Positions 6,877 to 14,628 of a stretch of DNA of 15,939 bases are shown here, piece after piece (the first letter of the stretch is position 1; each line of letters opens with the position of its first letter). This stretch comes from an uncultured Verrucomicrobiota bacterium (GTDB taxonomy: Bacteria > Verrucomicrobiota > Kiritimatiellia > RFP12 > UBA1067). The notes beneath the pieces are model-generated. The model was not told the origin of the DNA. It ran no database searches and saw nothing but the letters and a program-made list of their open reading frames with translations. The translations under genes were made by a program, and so were the position numbers. The stretch is from positions 1 through 15,939 of the forward strand of contig CALCDB010000100.1 of assembly GCA_937901395.1 (NCBI GenBank). Reading direction: 5' to 3'.

Positions 6877-7212
6877 ATGAATCTTTCTGAAATTACTACT
6901 CTCGTCAAAGGCACAATCGTCGTTGATCGAACTGATTGCGCGGTGAACTTCGCCTATGCTTCCGACTTGCTCTCCGATGTGATGGGGCATTGCGGTGATG
7001 AATCCGCGTTAATCACGATTCAGAACCACTTGAACACGATCGCCGTATGTACCTTGGTTGGAATCGAAGTGATCGTGCTTTGCCATAATCGCCCTGCGCC
7101 AGATGATATGGTCGCCGCCGCAAAGCGCGAAGGCGTGGCGATAGTAGTTACGCCGCTCTCGCAGTTCGAAACCTCCCTCGCCTTAAGCGCGCTCAAACCA
7201 AGCGCAAAATAA
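6877..7212 (+). CDS. Small DRTGG-type domain protein, copy 2
   Basis: This 111-residue paralogue of the protein at 5763–6101 aligns with it from end to end: MNLSEITTLVKGTIV at the start, ASDLLSDVM in the first third, IEVIVLCHN in the middle and VVTPLSQFETS near the end. Function of the domain is not established; regulatory ligand binding is usually supposed. It follows the PHP gene by 13 bases (GGGAAT lies in the gap as a weak ribosome site), so the two are very likely cotranscribed. Its last 20 bases overlap the end of the convergent rRNA methyltransferase gene. Having one copy on each side of a divergent promoter suggests that the two copies have different partners. Confidence 0.8.
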   Translation: MNLSEITTLVKGTIVVDRTDCAVNFAYASDLLSDVMGHCGDESALITIQNHLNTIAVCTLVGIEVIVLCHNRPAPDDMVAAAKREGVAIVVTPLSQFETSLALSALKPSAK

Positions 7213-8389
7213 CGCCTTTCAGATATCCGCCTTCCGGGAACGACAATGCTACTGGATGATCCGCACCCTGACGGGTGCGCGCGAGAATCTGAAAGTTCTT
7301 TCCCGCATCTTCCGCGGCTTCCGTAAGCACCTTGTCGAAAAATTCGCTCGTCATCGCCCCGGAACACGAAAAACTCGCCAATATCCCATTGGGTCGCAAC
7401 AACTTCATCGCCAACAAATTGATATCCTTATACCCTCTCGCCGCCTTCATCAATTGAGACTTCACTTTCGCGAACTTGGGAGGATCGAGAATAATCATAT
7501 CAAAACTCCTGCCCTCATCTCTGCACTTCCGCAGATATTGAAACACATCGTCTTCGACGTAATTCATCTTGGTTCCGCAGAAATGCTGAAGCCCCTCGTT
7601 GCGCTTCGCCAACATCAATGCCTCTTTGGAAATATCGACTTGCGTTACCTCCATGGCGCCGCATGCCCTACAATATAACCCAAAGCCCCCAGTATATGAA
7701 AAGCAATTCAATACTTCCAACCCATTTGCCAACGAACCAACCGCCAATCGCGCATCTCGCTGATCAAGATAAAAGCCCGTCTTGTGTCCGTTTCTCACAT
7801 CCACTAAAAACTTGCAGCCGCCTTCTGTGATTTCAATTAACTCCGGCGGCTCCTCGCCAACCAATACGGAAAACGCCGGCGCCACGCTCAACCCTTCCTT
7901 TTGCCGAACCTCCACATCCAGCCTCTCCGCCACTCCCTTGCAGAACGGCGCGAACTTCATTAGCCCATCCGCAATCCTCCCTTTCCAGAATTCCGCTCCG
8001 GCGCTCGTGAATTGGCAGATTACGAAGCCCGCATAATAATCGGCGACTACGCCAGGCAAACCATCGTTTTCCGCATTGATGAGCCTAAGCGCATTGGTGG
8101 TCGCATTCGCAAAATAGTCCGCCCTTCTCCCTACCGAATTTGCCACCAAGCCCTCTATGAACTTGTCATCCACCGATTCTTTTCCATACGCCAACATCCT
8201 TACTCGAATCTGCGAATTCGGCGAATAACTGCCCTCTCCCAATCTTTCACCATCTGCGCTTACGATCTCTACCGTCTCGCCCGTCTTTGCGTTCGCCTCG
8301 ACATCGTTTTCAATCGCACCAGAGAATATCCATGGATGATGCCTACGCACGCTAAAATCTCGCTTCGCCTTCAATATGAGTTGTTTCAT
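7193..8389 (-). CDS. rlmI: RlmI-type 23S rRNA (cytosine-C5) methyltransferase
   Basis: The 398-residue product has the three-part layout of RlmI-like enzymes, which methylate C1962 of 23S rRNA in E. coli. An N-terminal PUA-like RNA-binding domain comes first (residues 1–70, with RRHHPWIFSGAI). A linker domain follows, then a Rossmann methyltransferase domain (about 180–398). The latter shows the SAM-binding stretch LNCFSYTGGFGLYC, the acidic residue in VTQVDIS, the motif IILDPPKFAK and SFSCSGAM with the catalytic cysteine. Length matches the family (about 390–400). The ATG at 8389 shares four bases with the stop of the GH89 gene and has GAGGTGG 4 bases upstream. It is the last gene of the right-hand train and ends inside the convergent DRTGG gene. 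The exact target nucleotide is not proven by sequence. Confidence 0.9.
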   Translation of the reverse strand: MKQLILKAKRDFSVRRHHPWIFSGAIENDVEANAKTGETVEIVSADGERLGEGSYSPNSQIRVRMLAYGKESVDDKFIEGLVANSVGRRADYFANATTNALRLINAENDGLPGVVADYYAGFVICQFTSAGAEFWKGRIADGLMKFAPFCKGVAERLDVEVRQKEGLSVAPAFSVLVGEEPPELIEITEGGCKFLVDVRNGHKTGFYLDQRDARLAVGSLANGLEVLNCFSYTGGFGLYCRACGAMEVTQVDISKEALMLAKRNEGLQHFCGTKMNYVEDDVFQYLRKCRDEGRSFDMIILDPPKFAKVKSQLMKAARGYKDINLLAMKLLRPNGILASFSCSGAMTSEFFDKVLTEAAEDAGKNFQILARTRQGADHPVALSFPEGGYLKGVILRLV

Positions 8390-10482
8390 TTTTCCACCTC
8401 ATTAAGAATTGCCTTGCATGTTTCAACCAAATCCGTCCTTCCCGACTCGGGTTTGCCGATTCTTCCGCTGATAAAATCGGCGTCTATCTTATTAAGCCTG
8501 CTCTCGTATTCCGCAACTTTGAGCTTGCCCTCCTGCCACTGAAAATAGGCCTCCCAGCGATTGCCGTAATAATCTCGTATCATTTCAGAATATGCGCGAT
8601 GCGCATAGTCGGTAAGCCCGCTTGCCTTTCCCGCCTCCGTATCATTCCCCCATGTCGTTAGCAACCTTCTGTATGCCGGCCTTACCCTCCCATGTTCGTG
8701 CCAAGCGAGCGTCCAACGCTTTTCTCCGCTCGTAAGTCTCACCGCCAAAGCGAGCAACTTGCGATACTCATCTCGTGCGCTTTGCTCCGCGTCTATCTTC
8801 GCGTTCAATTCACGCAAACGATCCGCGACCATCTGCAAAAATACTTCCACCAAATCAAATCGAAATGTCTCTTCCGATAATAAGCTCGGGTTCCTCTCCG
8901 CACTCGCCAGAAACAACTTCGCCCCCTCCGCGAAATCCCTGCGCGAATAATAACTGCCCTCCTTCGGTCCCCACTTCGAAACGCTCTTCACGGCACTGCT
9001 TGGAATCGCGCAAAGCACATTCTCCACGCATCCTTCCTGTCCTCTTGGACAATTCCATACCGTCTTCGCGAATATCTTAAACGCGGCTTCAAGTTGCTCA
9101 TCTTCAATCCCGTAACGTCTCTCAATGTAACCTTTGAAGAATTCGCTTTCCCCAACATCTCCTTTCGCCCCAAAGCCCTCGATGAAACGATCGTACATCG
9201 CTGGATTGGTCTCCAATCCTTCGCTGAGCATTCCATATCCCTTGAAACTCGTATCCTTGTCGTCCGCCAATCTTGCCATGCTCCCGAATCGCCTCATCCC
9301 CCCATACATCCCTGGGTTCCCGCCGAAATTAAGCACCTCCGCCCAAATCCAATTGAGCGAACCATTTGGACGGCTCGTGAATTTAGCCCCGCAATTTCCC
9401 GTCCCCGACATATTCTTATCCAACAATTCGATGAGCGAATTTTTTACGCTCAGTCCATCGCGTATTCCTTGCGGCGGCGTTCCTTGCCAACTCTGCAATA
9501 TCCACACTACCTCGTCGCCGAATTCCTTTCTCTGCATATCCTGAATATGCCGCGTGATCATCGCGAGTTTCTCATCGTTGAATTCACTGCTATTCCCGCC
9601 TTCATGAAAGATGTCGCCCGCGATATATTTCGGCATATTATCTTTCTTGATTCCGTATACCTTCTTGAGATTCTTATACCAACACTTCGAAAAGTTCATG
9701 AACTTCTCACCTTCTAAAGGCAACAATGCTGGTCGCTTGTAGATGCCGCACCATATACCTTGACTGATTGCGCCTGCCGTGCCCGATGGGACCAGTCCAA
9801 CGAAGCCCTGCAATATCGGCTCCACCCCCGCATTCTTCATCTCGGCGTAAAGCCAGCGCCCCAATTTTCCATCCTCTTCAATTCGCGCCTTGCTTATCGG
9901 ACCTCCCGCGCCCTCCAGGTTCCCCATGTGCCACCACGCGGCGTAAGGGCGATCTGCGATAAAGCCGCTAATCTCCGCCTCCGAATATCCCATATCTCGA
10001 AGCGTGAGCTGCCATACCTTCATGAGCCCATCCACCACCAATGCGCAATTAAAGCCCTGCAACGACAATCGATCTATCTCTTCTCGCCATTCCTCCTTGC
10101 CCCAATTCGCCATCGTATATGAAAGCGTGCAATAATTATATGCCAACCGAATTGGCTTCTTGCTTTCATAGGTTAATGTTCGCTCTGGAAGCGGCAGCAT
10201 TTTGGGTATGCGCCTCCCGCACCATGATTCATGCGCTTTCGCCACATCCCTAAGATACCTGCCCACCGCATAACTCGCGATACTCGGCCTCGCCGCCCTT
10301 ATCAATATCTTCCCATCTCTCGCGCTTACCTCCCCGCGCTCCCCGAGTTCCTCCGCCCTCTCAAAACAAAAGCGCTCGCCTTGTCCCGTGAACCTGCCAA
10401 CCACACCTTTCACACCGGAGAATTCTCCCCCGGAAGTGACATGCGCGCCTATCAATGCCATAATGAAAAGCAATCGTTTCAT
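8386..10482 (-). CDS. Exported alpha-N-acetylglucosaminidase (GH89, NAGLU-like)
   Basis: The 698-residue protein has a short signal peptide (MKRLLFIMALIGAHVTSG) and then the GH89 layout: a small N-terminal domain, a central barrel and a helical C-terminal region. Family motifs include LAYNYCTLSYTMANW (about 113–127), WREEIDRLSLQGFNCAL (132–148) and WHMGNLEGAGGP (184–195). GDIFHEGG holds the likely acid/base Glu294 and GYGMLSEGLETNP the likely nucleophile Glu421; both match the catalytic glutamates of human NAGLU and clostridial CpGH89. Such enzymes remove terminal alpha-linked GlcNAc from heparan sulfate or from mucin GlcNAc-alpha-1,4-Gal. Length is close to the family's catalytic portion, with no added carbohydrate-binding modules. 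The signal peptide suggests a periplasmic or outer location. ATGA overlaps on both sides tie it to a glycosyltransferase gene and to rlmI. Substrate may be host glycan or the cell's own surface glycan. Confidence 0.9.
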   Translation of the reverse strand: MKRLLFIMALIGAHVTSGGEFSGVKGVVGRFTGQGERFCFERAEELGERGEVSARDGKILIRAARPSIASYAVGRYLRDVAKAHESWCGRRIPKMLPLPERTLTYESKKPIRLAYNYCTLSYTMANWGKEEWREEIDRLSLQGFNCALVVDGLMKVWQLTLRDMGYSEAEISGFIADRPYAAWWHMGNLEGAGGPISKARIEEDGKLGRWLYAEMKNAGVEPILQGFVGLVPSGTAGAISQGIWCGIYKRPALLPLEGEKFMNFSKCWYKNLKKVYGIKKDNMPKYIAGDIFHEGGNSSEFNDEKLAMITRHIQDMQRKEFGDEVVWILQSWQGTPPQGIRDGLSVKNSLIELLDKNMSGTGNCGAKFTSRPNGSLNWIWAEVLNFGGNPGMYGGMRRFGSMARLADDKDTSFKGYGMLSEGLETNPAMYDRFIEGFGAKGDVGESEFFKGYIERRYGIEDEQLEAAFKIFAKTVWNCPRGQEGCVENVLCAIPSSAVKSVSKWGPKEGSYYSRRDFAEGAKLFLASAERNPSLLSEETFRFDLVEVFLQMVADRLRELNAKIDAEQSARDEYRKLLALAVRLTSGEKRWTLAWHEHGRVRPAYRRLLTTWGNDTEAGKASGLTDYAHRAYSEMIRDYYGNRWEAYFQWQEGKLKVAEYESRLNKIDADFISGRIGKPESGRTDLVETCKAILNEVEK

Positions 10483-11207
10483 TGCCTTAATGCCTTTCGT
10501 AACATCATAACCTTTTCCGCTTCGCTCGCCGCTACGAAACCTCGTAGATATACACCCGCTTCCTTAGGCATATCGCTCCAAGCCGGTGCGCCATCCGAAA
10601 CAATTACCCTCTTTCCTCGCGCCCTCGCCTCCGCAACCACCAAACCGAAATTCTCGCTCATGCTCGGCAAGACCAATATATCGCACCATTCCCAAAGTTT
10701 CTCCTTTTCGTCCCCAAACGCCTTATCTTCAATTTTAAGCTCAATCCCCTCAAGCCCCTCGACCGCTCTCCGCAAATACTCTATCCCTTTGAGCGGATGA
10801 ATCCTTCCAAGATATAATACATGTCTCGTCCCTTCGTTCATCACCGGCGATTTGAAAGTGAAGAACTTCTTAAGGTCAATGATTTCAATGCGATTCCTAA
10901 TTCCCCAATCTCTGCACCATCGCGCTTCCCATTCTCCCGTGACTACAACTCTCTCCGCGTGCCTGAACAGCCATCGCTCGATCGGCGCCACCAAGCGCTT
11001 CTTGATTCGGCTTTGCCGCTCCAAATATATCGGGCTTAAACTGCCGTGCGTCATTCTTACCAATCTCTTACCCGCCCTAATCGCCTGATAACATCTTCTC
11101 CACTTCGAGAATGTCCACATCCCATGAACCCATACCTCGTCGGCCTTGATAATGCCCCTATCTCTCAGGAGCTCATCGACAACCATCATGCCATTTACTT
11201 CGCGCAT
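10479..11207 (-). CDS. Short GT4-like glycosyltransferase
   Basis: The product (242 residues) looks like a GT-B fold glycosyltransferase of the GT4 type, cytosolic or membrane-associated, using a nucleotide-sugar. The C-terminal half is typical: HVLYLGRIHPLKGIEYL (about 130–146), DILVLPSMSENFGLVVAEARARGKRVIVSD with the Glu-x7-Glu pattern, then a Pro/Gly-rich end. The N-terminal half is unusually short (WVHGMWTFSKWRRCYQA…RMTHGSLSP…LFRHAERVVVTG), since full GT4 proteins are about 350–400 residues. The reading frame is intact and clean, so it seems a naturally short form rather than a decayed gene. The ATG at 11207 is chosen for GGAGAG 5 bases upstream; it overlaps the previous gene by 13 bases. 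The acceptor and sugar cannot be told. It belongs to the glycan train with the GT genes upstream. Confidence 0.82.
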   Translation of the reverse strand: MREVNGMMVVDELLRDRGIIKADEVWVHGMWTFSKWRRCYQAIRAGKRLVRMTHGSLSPIYLERQSRIKKRLVAPIERWLFRHAERVVVTGEWEARWCRDWGIRNRIEIIDLKKFFTFKSPVMNEGTRHVLYLGRIHPLKGIEYLRRAVEGLEGIELKIEDKAFGDEKEKLWEWCDILVLPSMSENFGLVVAEARARGKRVIVSDGAPAWSDMPKEAGVYLRGFVAASEAEKVMMLRKALRQ

Positions 11208-12253
11208 ATTCTCTCCATCGTCTCCAGCCATTCCTCCGCCCGACGGCTCGGCTTCATCATCTCCGCCGCCTGCTTTGCGCCGCTTGCTATGCGCTGATAA
11301 TACTCATCGTCTTGCGCGCATCGTTTGAGCGCCATCGCGAGCGCCTGTGAGTCGCCTCTCGGCACCACCGCCCCGCAACCATATCGCTCCACCGCCATCT
11401 CCACGCCCATACCGTCGCTCACGATTACCGGGCACCCTTCCAATAGCGCATCGTTCACCCTCATTCCCCAGGGCTCGCATCTTCCGCATGCTACCATCAC
11501 ATCCGCATTCTTCAGCTCTTGCAGTAGTTCGCTCATCGGCAATTTCGCTCCCGTCATCTTTAACTCCACCTCGAGCCCCGCCCTCTCGAGTTTCTCCACT
11601 GCCCGTTGAAGGATATCCGTTCCTCTGCGCTTATCATTATCCCCAAGGTGCAGAATCTTAAGCGGAACGGAAGTCTTGCGCGTTCTCGTCTCTACCTCTC
11701 CGCTCCCCAACCTTTCGCTTGCATATCCAAAAGGTACGATCTGTTCATCTCTCCACCCCAATCGCCTTAATCTATTTATACCCGACCTTCCGCTTGAACA
11801 CATCATCATATCTGCCGCGACTATCGTTGGGCGTAATTTTGGCGGTAATATCAGATAATAGTATATCCGCTTCAACAACGCCTTCATCCCCACGCAACGC
11901 TCGCACGGGGCCTCATCGGAAATCACTACCTTGTCCCCGCGCGCCTTCGCCTTGCGAATCAATTTGCGAATCGCCTCGCTGCGCTGATATCCACTGAATA
12001 CTTGTATGCCAATTGACGAATTATCTAAGAGCTCCAACCCGCTATCTTCCCGTCCATCCCAACGATAGTCCACTACGTCTTCATAGCCATTGACGCATTG
12101 TCCCATCGCTTCTCGAAATTGCCGAGCCTCCTTGCCTTCCATATCCTCACGCACGATTACCCTCGCCTCCGCCCTGCGCTTTACCTCGCGATAAAGCGCC
12201 ATCGTTGAGCGACAAATACTCTGTGCCCAAATCGTAATGCGTCTTTCTACCAT
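11195..12253 (-). CDS. GT4-like glycosyltransferase
   Basis: The 352-residue protein has a C-terminal GT-B domain with LKILHLGDNDKRRGTDIL (about 212–229), then ADVMVACGRCEPWGMRVNDALLEGCPVIVSD, where the acidic and glycine pattern of the GT4 family nucleotide-sugar site is visible. The N-terminal domain is divergent and Arg-rich (MVERRITIWAQSICRSTM…). It contains a four-Cys/His-like patch DEAPCERCVGM, whose role I cannot give. Full-length proteins of the family are about 350–400, so it is complete. The ATG at 12253 overlaps the end of the GT25 gene by 7 bases (ATGGTAG) and is preceded by AGGAAGG. Upstream in-frame start codons would put it deep inside GT25 and are not supported. Likely builds a lipopolysaccharide- or capsule-type glycan with its neighbours. 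Confidence 0.82.
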   Translation of the reverse strand: MVERRITIWAQSICRSTMALYREVKRRAEARVIVREDMEGKEARQFREAMGQCVNGYEDVVDYRWDGREDSGLELLDNSSIGIQVFSGYQRSEAIRKLIRKAKARGDKVVISDEAPCERCVGMKALLKRIYYYLILPPKLRPTIVAADMMMCSSGRSGINRLRRLGWRDEQIVPFGYASERLGSGEVETRTRKTSVPLKILHLGDNDKRRGTDILQRAVEKLERAGLEVELKMTGAKLPMSELLQELKNADVMVACGRCEPWGMRVNDALLEGCPVIVSDGMGVEMAVERYGCGAVVPRGDSQALAMALKRCAQDDEYYQRIASGAKQAAEMMKPSRRAEEWLETMERICAK

Positions 12254-12954
12254 CCCTTCCTCCCATCCAAAATCGCGTCTATGCCAACTCCGATCGCTCG
12301 CCGAATTCTCCACCATACCCTATTCGCGAAATTATGCTCCTTCGCTACATATCGCTCTTCGATGTTACTCGCGAAGCTATCGCATCGCTGCCCCACGATA
12401 GCCGGCTCGATTCGATAAAGGCGTATCCATCCCTTGCGGACGAAATATCTCCACCAATCGCTCGGCACGCGAATGCGGCGTTGCTTCTCCGCCAATATCC
12501 TCGCGGCCTCCCGCCCGATTACATATCCTTCGGCGCAATCATCTCCATCGGTCGACAACAGTTTGCGCTCGCCCTCGCCCATGCTGCCCGCCTTGCTCCC
12601 GCCACGATGATCGCTCAGCAGCACTACCGATTGCGGATCTCTCAAGCATTGTTCCTCTGCTATCCGCAACGCCTCGACGATTCCACTTGCGAAAACTACA
12701 TCATCCTCGAATATCGCGCCCGCTCGCTCTCCCTCCGCCAATATTCGGCGATAGCATTTGCAATGACTCGCCGCGCACCCGAGCTCGCCCTTGACCATAG
12801 GCCGTAATACCGCGCACCACCATCTAAAGGCGTCCTTCTCGCCCGTCTCGCATGCCCGAACCCGCTCGAAACGCATCCCCGCCTCGGCGAACTGCTTTTT
12901 CTGCATCGCCAATCGTTGCGCATCCTTATCGAGATTAATGAGATAATTCTTCAT
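12247..12954 (-). CDS. GT25-family glycosyltransferase
   Basis: The 235-residue product matches GT25 (LPS beta-1,4-galactosyltransferase-like, LgtB/LpsA type). It starts MKNYLINLDKDAQRLAMQKKQF, the usual first strand and helix, followed by KGELGCAASHCKCYRRIL (about 55–72) and IFEDDVVF (about 81–88), the acidic motif of the sugar-nucleotide site. Members add a hexose to the outer core of lipooligosaccharide on the cytosolic face of the inner membrane; here donor and acceptor are unknown. Its length is near the family's lower usual range (about 230–260). Start and stop both overlap neighbours: ATGA with GT2, ATGGTAG with GT4. An LPS-modifying role fits an organism with an outer membrane, as do the secretion pseudopilins further left. 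Confidence 0.88.
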   Translation of the reverse strand: MKNYLINLDKDAQRLAMQKKQFAEAGMRFERVRACETGEKDAFRWWCAVLRPMVKGELGCAASHCKCYRRILAEGERAGAIFEDDVVFASGIVEALRIAEEQCLRDPQSVVLLSDHRGGSKAGSMGEGERKLLSTDGDDCAEGYVIGREAARILAEKQRRIRVPSDWWRYFVRKGWIRLYRIEPAIVGQRCDSFASNIEERYVAKEHNFANRVWWRIRRAIGVGIDAILDGRKGW

Positions 12955-13847
12955 GTCGCCACGCCTCTACGGCTACGATATCGCCTGCGTTGCACCCACC
13001 AGAAATCAAGCGCGGCGCAAGTGAATTTCATCATCCACTCGATTCGATGACTAAGCGGAAAATCCCTCGCCTTGAAAAACTCGCGCCATAGCCCCCAATA
13101 TATGCTCCTTATTTTTTCGCGACATTTCTTCGCGCATTCCTTCGCGCCACTCTGCTCGCTCATACCCGGCACAATCGCTACCCTATCGCATAGCCAATAA
13201 CAACTCACCGCCATTCCCCATCTGCATTCACATTTCGCCGATTCCGGCGCCTCGTTCAATCTGCGCTCCCAAAGCGGCATCACCTCGCAGAACCGCGCGA
13301 AATCTTGCGTATTGATTAGACTCTTTTCGTTGCATACATATCGGTAAATCAACTTGTCGATATACTTGCAACTCTTGGCACGCGCCAATACCTTTGGTAA
13401 TAATAGATAATCTTCCGCTACCCTTACCGACTCATCCAACCAAAGATCCCGCCATAATTCCCGCTTGATTACATATAGCCACAACATGCTCGGCCTTACC
13501 ACATCGCGATAGACATCTCTACGCAGCCGCTCGATTGTCGCCTCCTCTTGCCTTACTCCCCAAATTACATCCCCGCGATCCTTCCATCCAACGCATTTCG
13601 CATCTATGGTAATTACATCCACGCCCTCGCCAATCGCAGAGCAAATCTCATCCACCCAATCTTCAGTAATCTCATCGTCGCTATCCACCCATGCCACATA
13701 TTCCCCGGTAGCACGCCGCAAGCCCTCATTGCGCGCCTTGCCTACTGGGCTCATCCCCTTGACTGCGATAATCTCCAATCGTGGATCATCACGCAATCCG
13801 CGTGGCATCCCGCCTTCCAAGCTCGGCACTATTACGGAGATTTTCAC
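12951..13847 (-). CDS. GT2-family glycosyltransferase
   Basis: The product (298 residues) is a GT-A fold family 2 glycosyltransferase. It begins MKISVIVPSLEGG, continues with SPVGKARNEGLRRATGEYVAWVDSDDEITEDW, where the Asp-x-Asp(-Asp) metal/nucleotide-sugar motif is plain, then VDVITIDAK. The C-terminal half contains several Trp and Cys residues and ends with a strongly basic tail (QRRRYRSRR), which may hold it to the membrane surface. I choose the GTG at 13847 because it overlaps the stop of the upstream gene as GTGA and gives the family's usual N-terminus; another GTG at 13880 would add 11 residues but has its AAGGAG almost touching. The end overlaps GT25 by ATGA. Donor and acceptor unknown; probably an O-antigen, core or capsule sugar. 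Confidence 0.85.
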   Translation of the reverse strand: MKISVIVPSLEGGMPRGLRDDPRLEIIAVKGMSPVGKARNEGLRRATGEYVAWVDSDDEITEDWVDEICSAIGEGVDVITIDAKCVGWKDRGDVIWGVRQEEATIERLRRDVYRDVVRPSMLWLYVIKRELWRDLWLDESVRVAEDYLLLPKVLARAKSCKYIDKLIYRYVCNEKSLINTQDFARFCEVMPLWERRLNEAPESAKCECRWGMAVSCYWLCDRVAIVPGMSEQSGAKECAKKCREKIRSIYWGLWREFFKARDFPLSHRIEWMMKFTCAALDFWWVQRRRYRSRRGVAT

Positions 13848-14581
13848 CTCAACGCCCAATAGCCGAACCTTGCTACCCACTCCTTCAATGCCGCGCTGTT
13901 ATGCTGCAGACTATCCGCATTTGGGAAAAAATCCCCAACTTCAAGAGGAAACTCCGCTGCATAGTGCATCTCATAATCCGTTGGCGCCGCAATTACCTCA
14001 AAGCCCTTGCGCTCAAATAACATCTTTGCGCGCGGTATATGCCAAGCGCTGGTAACCAATAATATCCTCGGCCGCTCCGCATGCCGCTTGAGCTCCGCAT
14101 AAATAAGTTCCGCCTCCTCTTCCGTATTCCGCGCCGCGGGAAAGAACATCAACTTGCTCGTGTCCACCCCAAGATCGCGCAATAATGGAACGGTGCTAAC
14201 CCCTACCCCTTCGCCGGAAAGCGTGACTATCGGCGCCTTACCCGCATTGAATAGACGAGCCGCGCACCATACCCGATCCGCCCCGCTGCACATCTCCGCC
14301 CGCCCACACTCCTTGTGCTCGCCCATACCGCCACCTAAGAGCACGATCGCATCTGCGTTCGGCAATGCGACTTCGTCGATTTCTTCAACTTCCAATGGCG
14401 TGCCGATTAGTCGCGTGGTGACTCCGCATCCAAGAAACCAGGTTATGCCGATCACCACGCCAATGAGTACTTTCGCCAACTTCCGAGAACGCCCCCAAAG
14501 CCACCACGCCACTCCAAGTCCGATGAATAATATTCCATACGAACTCAATACCCAACCGACTATTTTATTTAAGTAATACAT
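13844..14581 (-). CDS. YdcF/ElyC/SanA-family (DUF218) membrane protein
   Basis: The 245-residue protein has two N-terminal membrane segments (about 8–30 and 36–57) and then a DUF218 domain. The latter contains NADAIVLLGGGMGEHK (about 74–89), GADRVWCAARLFNAGKAPIVTLSGEGVG and RNTEEEAELIYAELK, with LLVTSAWHIPRAKMLFERKGFEVIAAPTDY near the end. E. coli members ElyC and SanA affect envelope integrity and the undecaprenyl-phosphate economy, but their reaction is not established. The ATG at 14581 is chosen for GGAAG 6 bases upstream and because it begins the first membrane segment cleanly; a TTG at 14632 is possible but has no ribosome site. It is the first gene of the glycan train, 47 bases after the repeat-protein gene, and overlaps GT2 as GTGA. 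Its context fits a role in lipid-linked glycan handling. Confidence 0.85.
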   Translation of the reverse strand: MYYLNKIVGWVLSSYGILFIGLGVAWWLWGRSRKLAKVLIGVVIGITWFLGCGVTTRLIGTPLEVEEIDEVALPNADAIVLLGGGMGEHKECGRAEMCSGADRVWCAARLFNAGKAPIVTLSGEGVGVSTVPLLRDLGVDTSKLMFFPAARNTEEEAELIYAELKRHAERPRILLVTSAWHIPRAKMLFERKGFEVIAAPTDYEMHYAAEFPLEVGDFFPNADSLQHNSAALKEWVARFGYWALR

Positions 14582-14600
14582 CGCGTTCTTCCACTCGAAA

Positions 14601-14614
14601 GTATGATACCATAC
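14601..14614. promoter_or_regulatory. Imperfect palindrome upstream of the glycan train
   Basis: GTATGATACCATAC has 5-base arms (GTATG/CATAC) around a 4-base centre. It lies 20 bases before the YdcF-like start codon, and the minus strand contains a -10-like TATCAT within it. It could be an operator or part of a promoter for the seven-gene train; a chance palindrome of this length cannot be ruled out. Confidence 0.3.
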
Positions 14615-14628
14615 TCTCCATATCCCCG

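Noticed and set aside
8012..8542. A 176-codon plus-strand frame across the rlmI/GH89 junction
   Set aside because: It spans the ends of two well-supported opposite-strand genes and has no ribosome site or family resemblance.
9094..9717. A 207-codon plus-strand frame inside the GH89 gene
   Set aside because: The opposite strand carries conserved GH89 sequence with catalytic motifs; the plus-strand translation has no recognisable domain or ribosome site.
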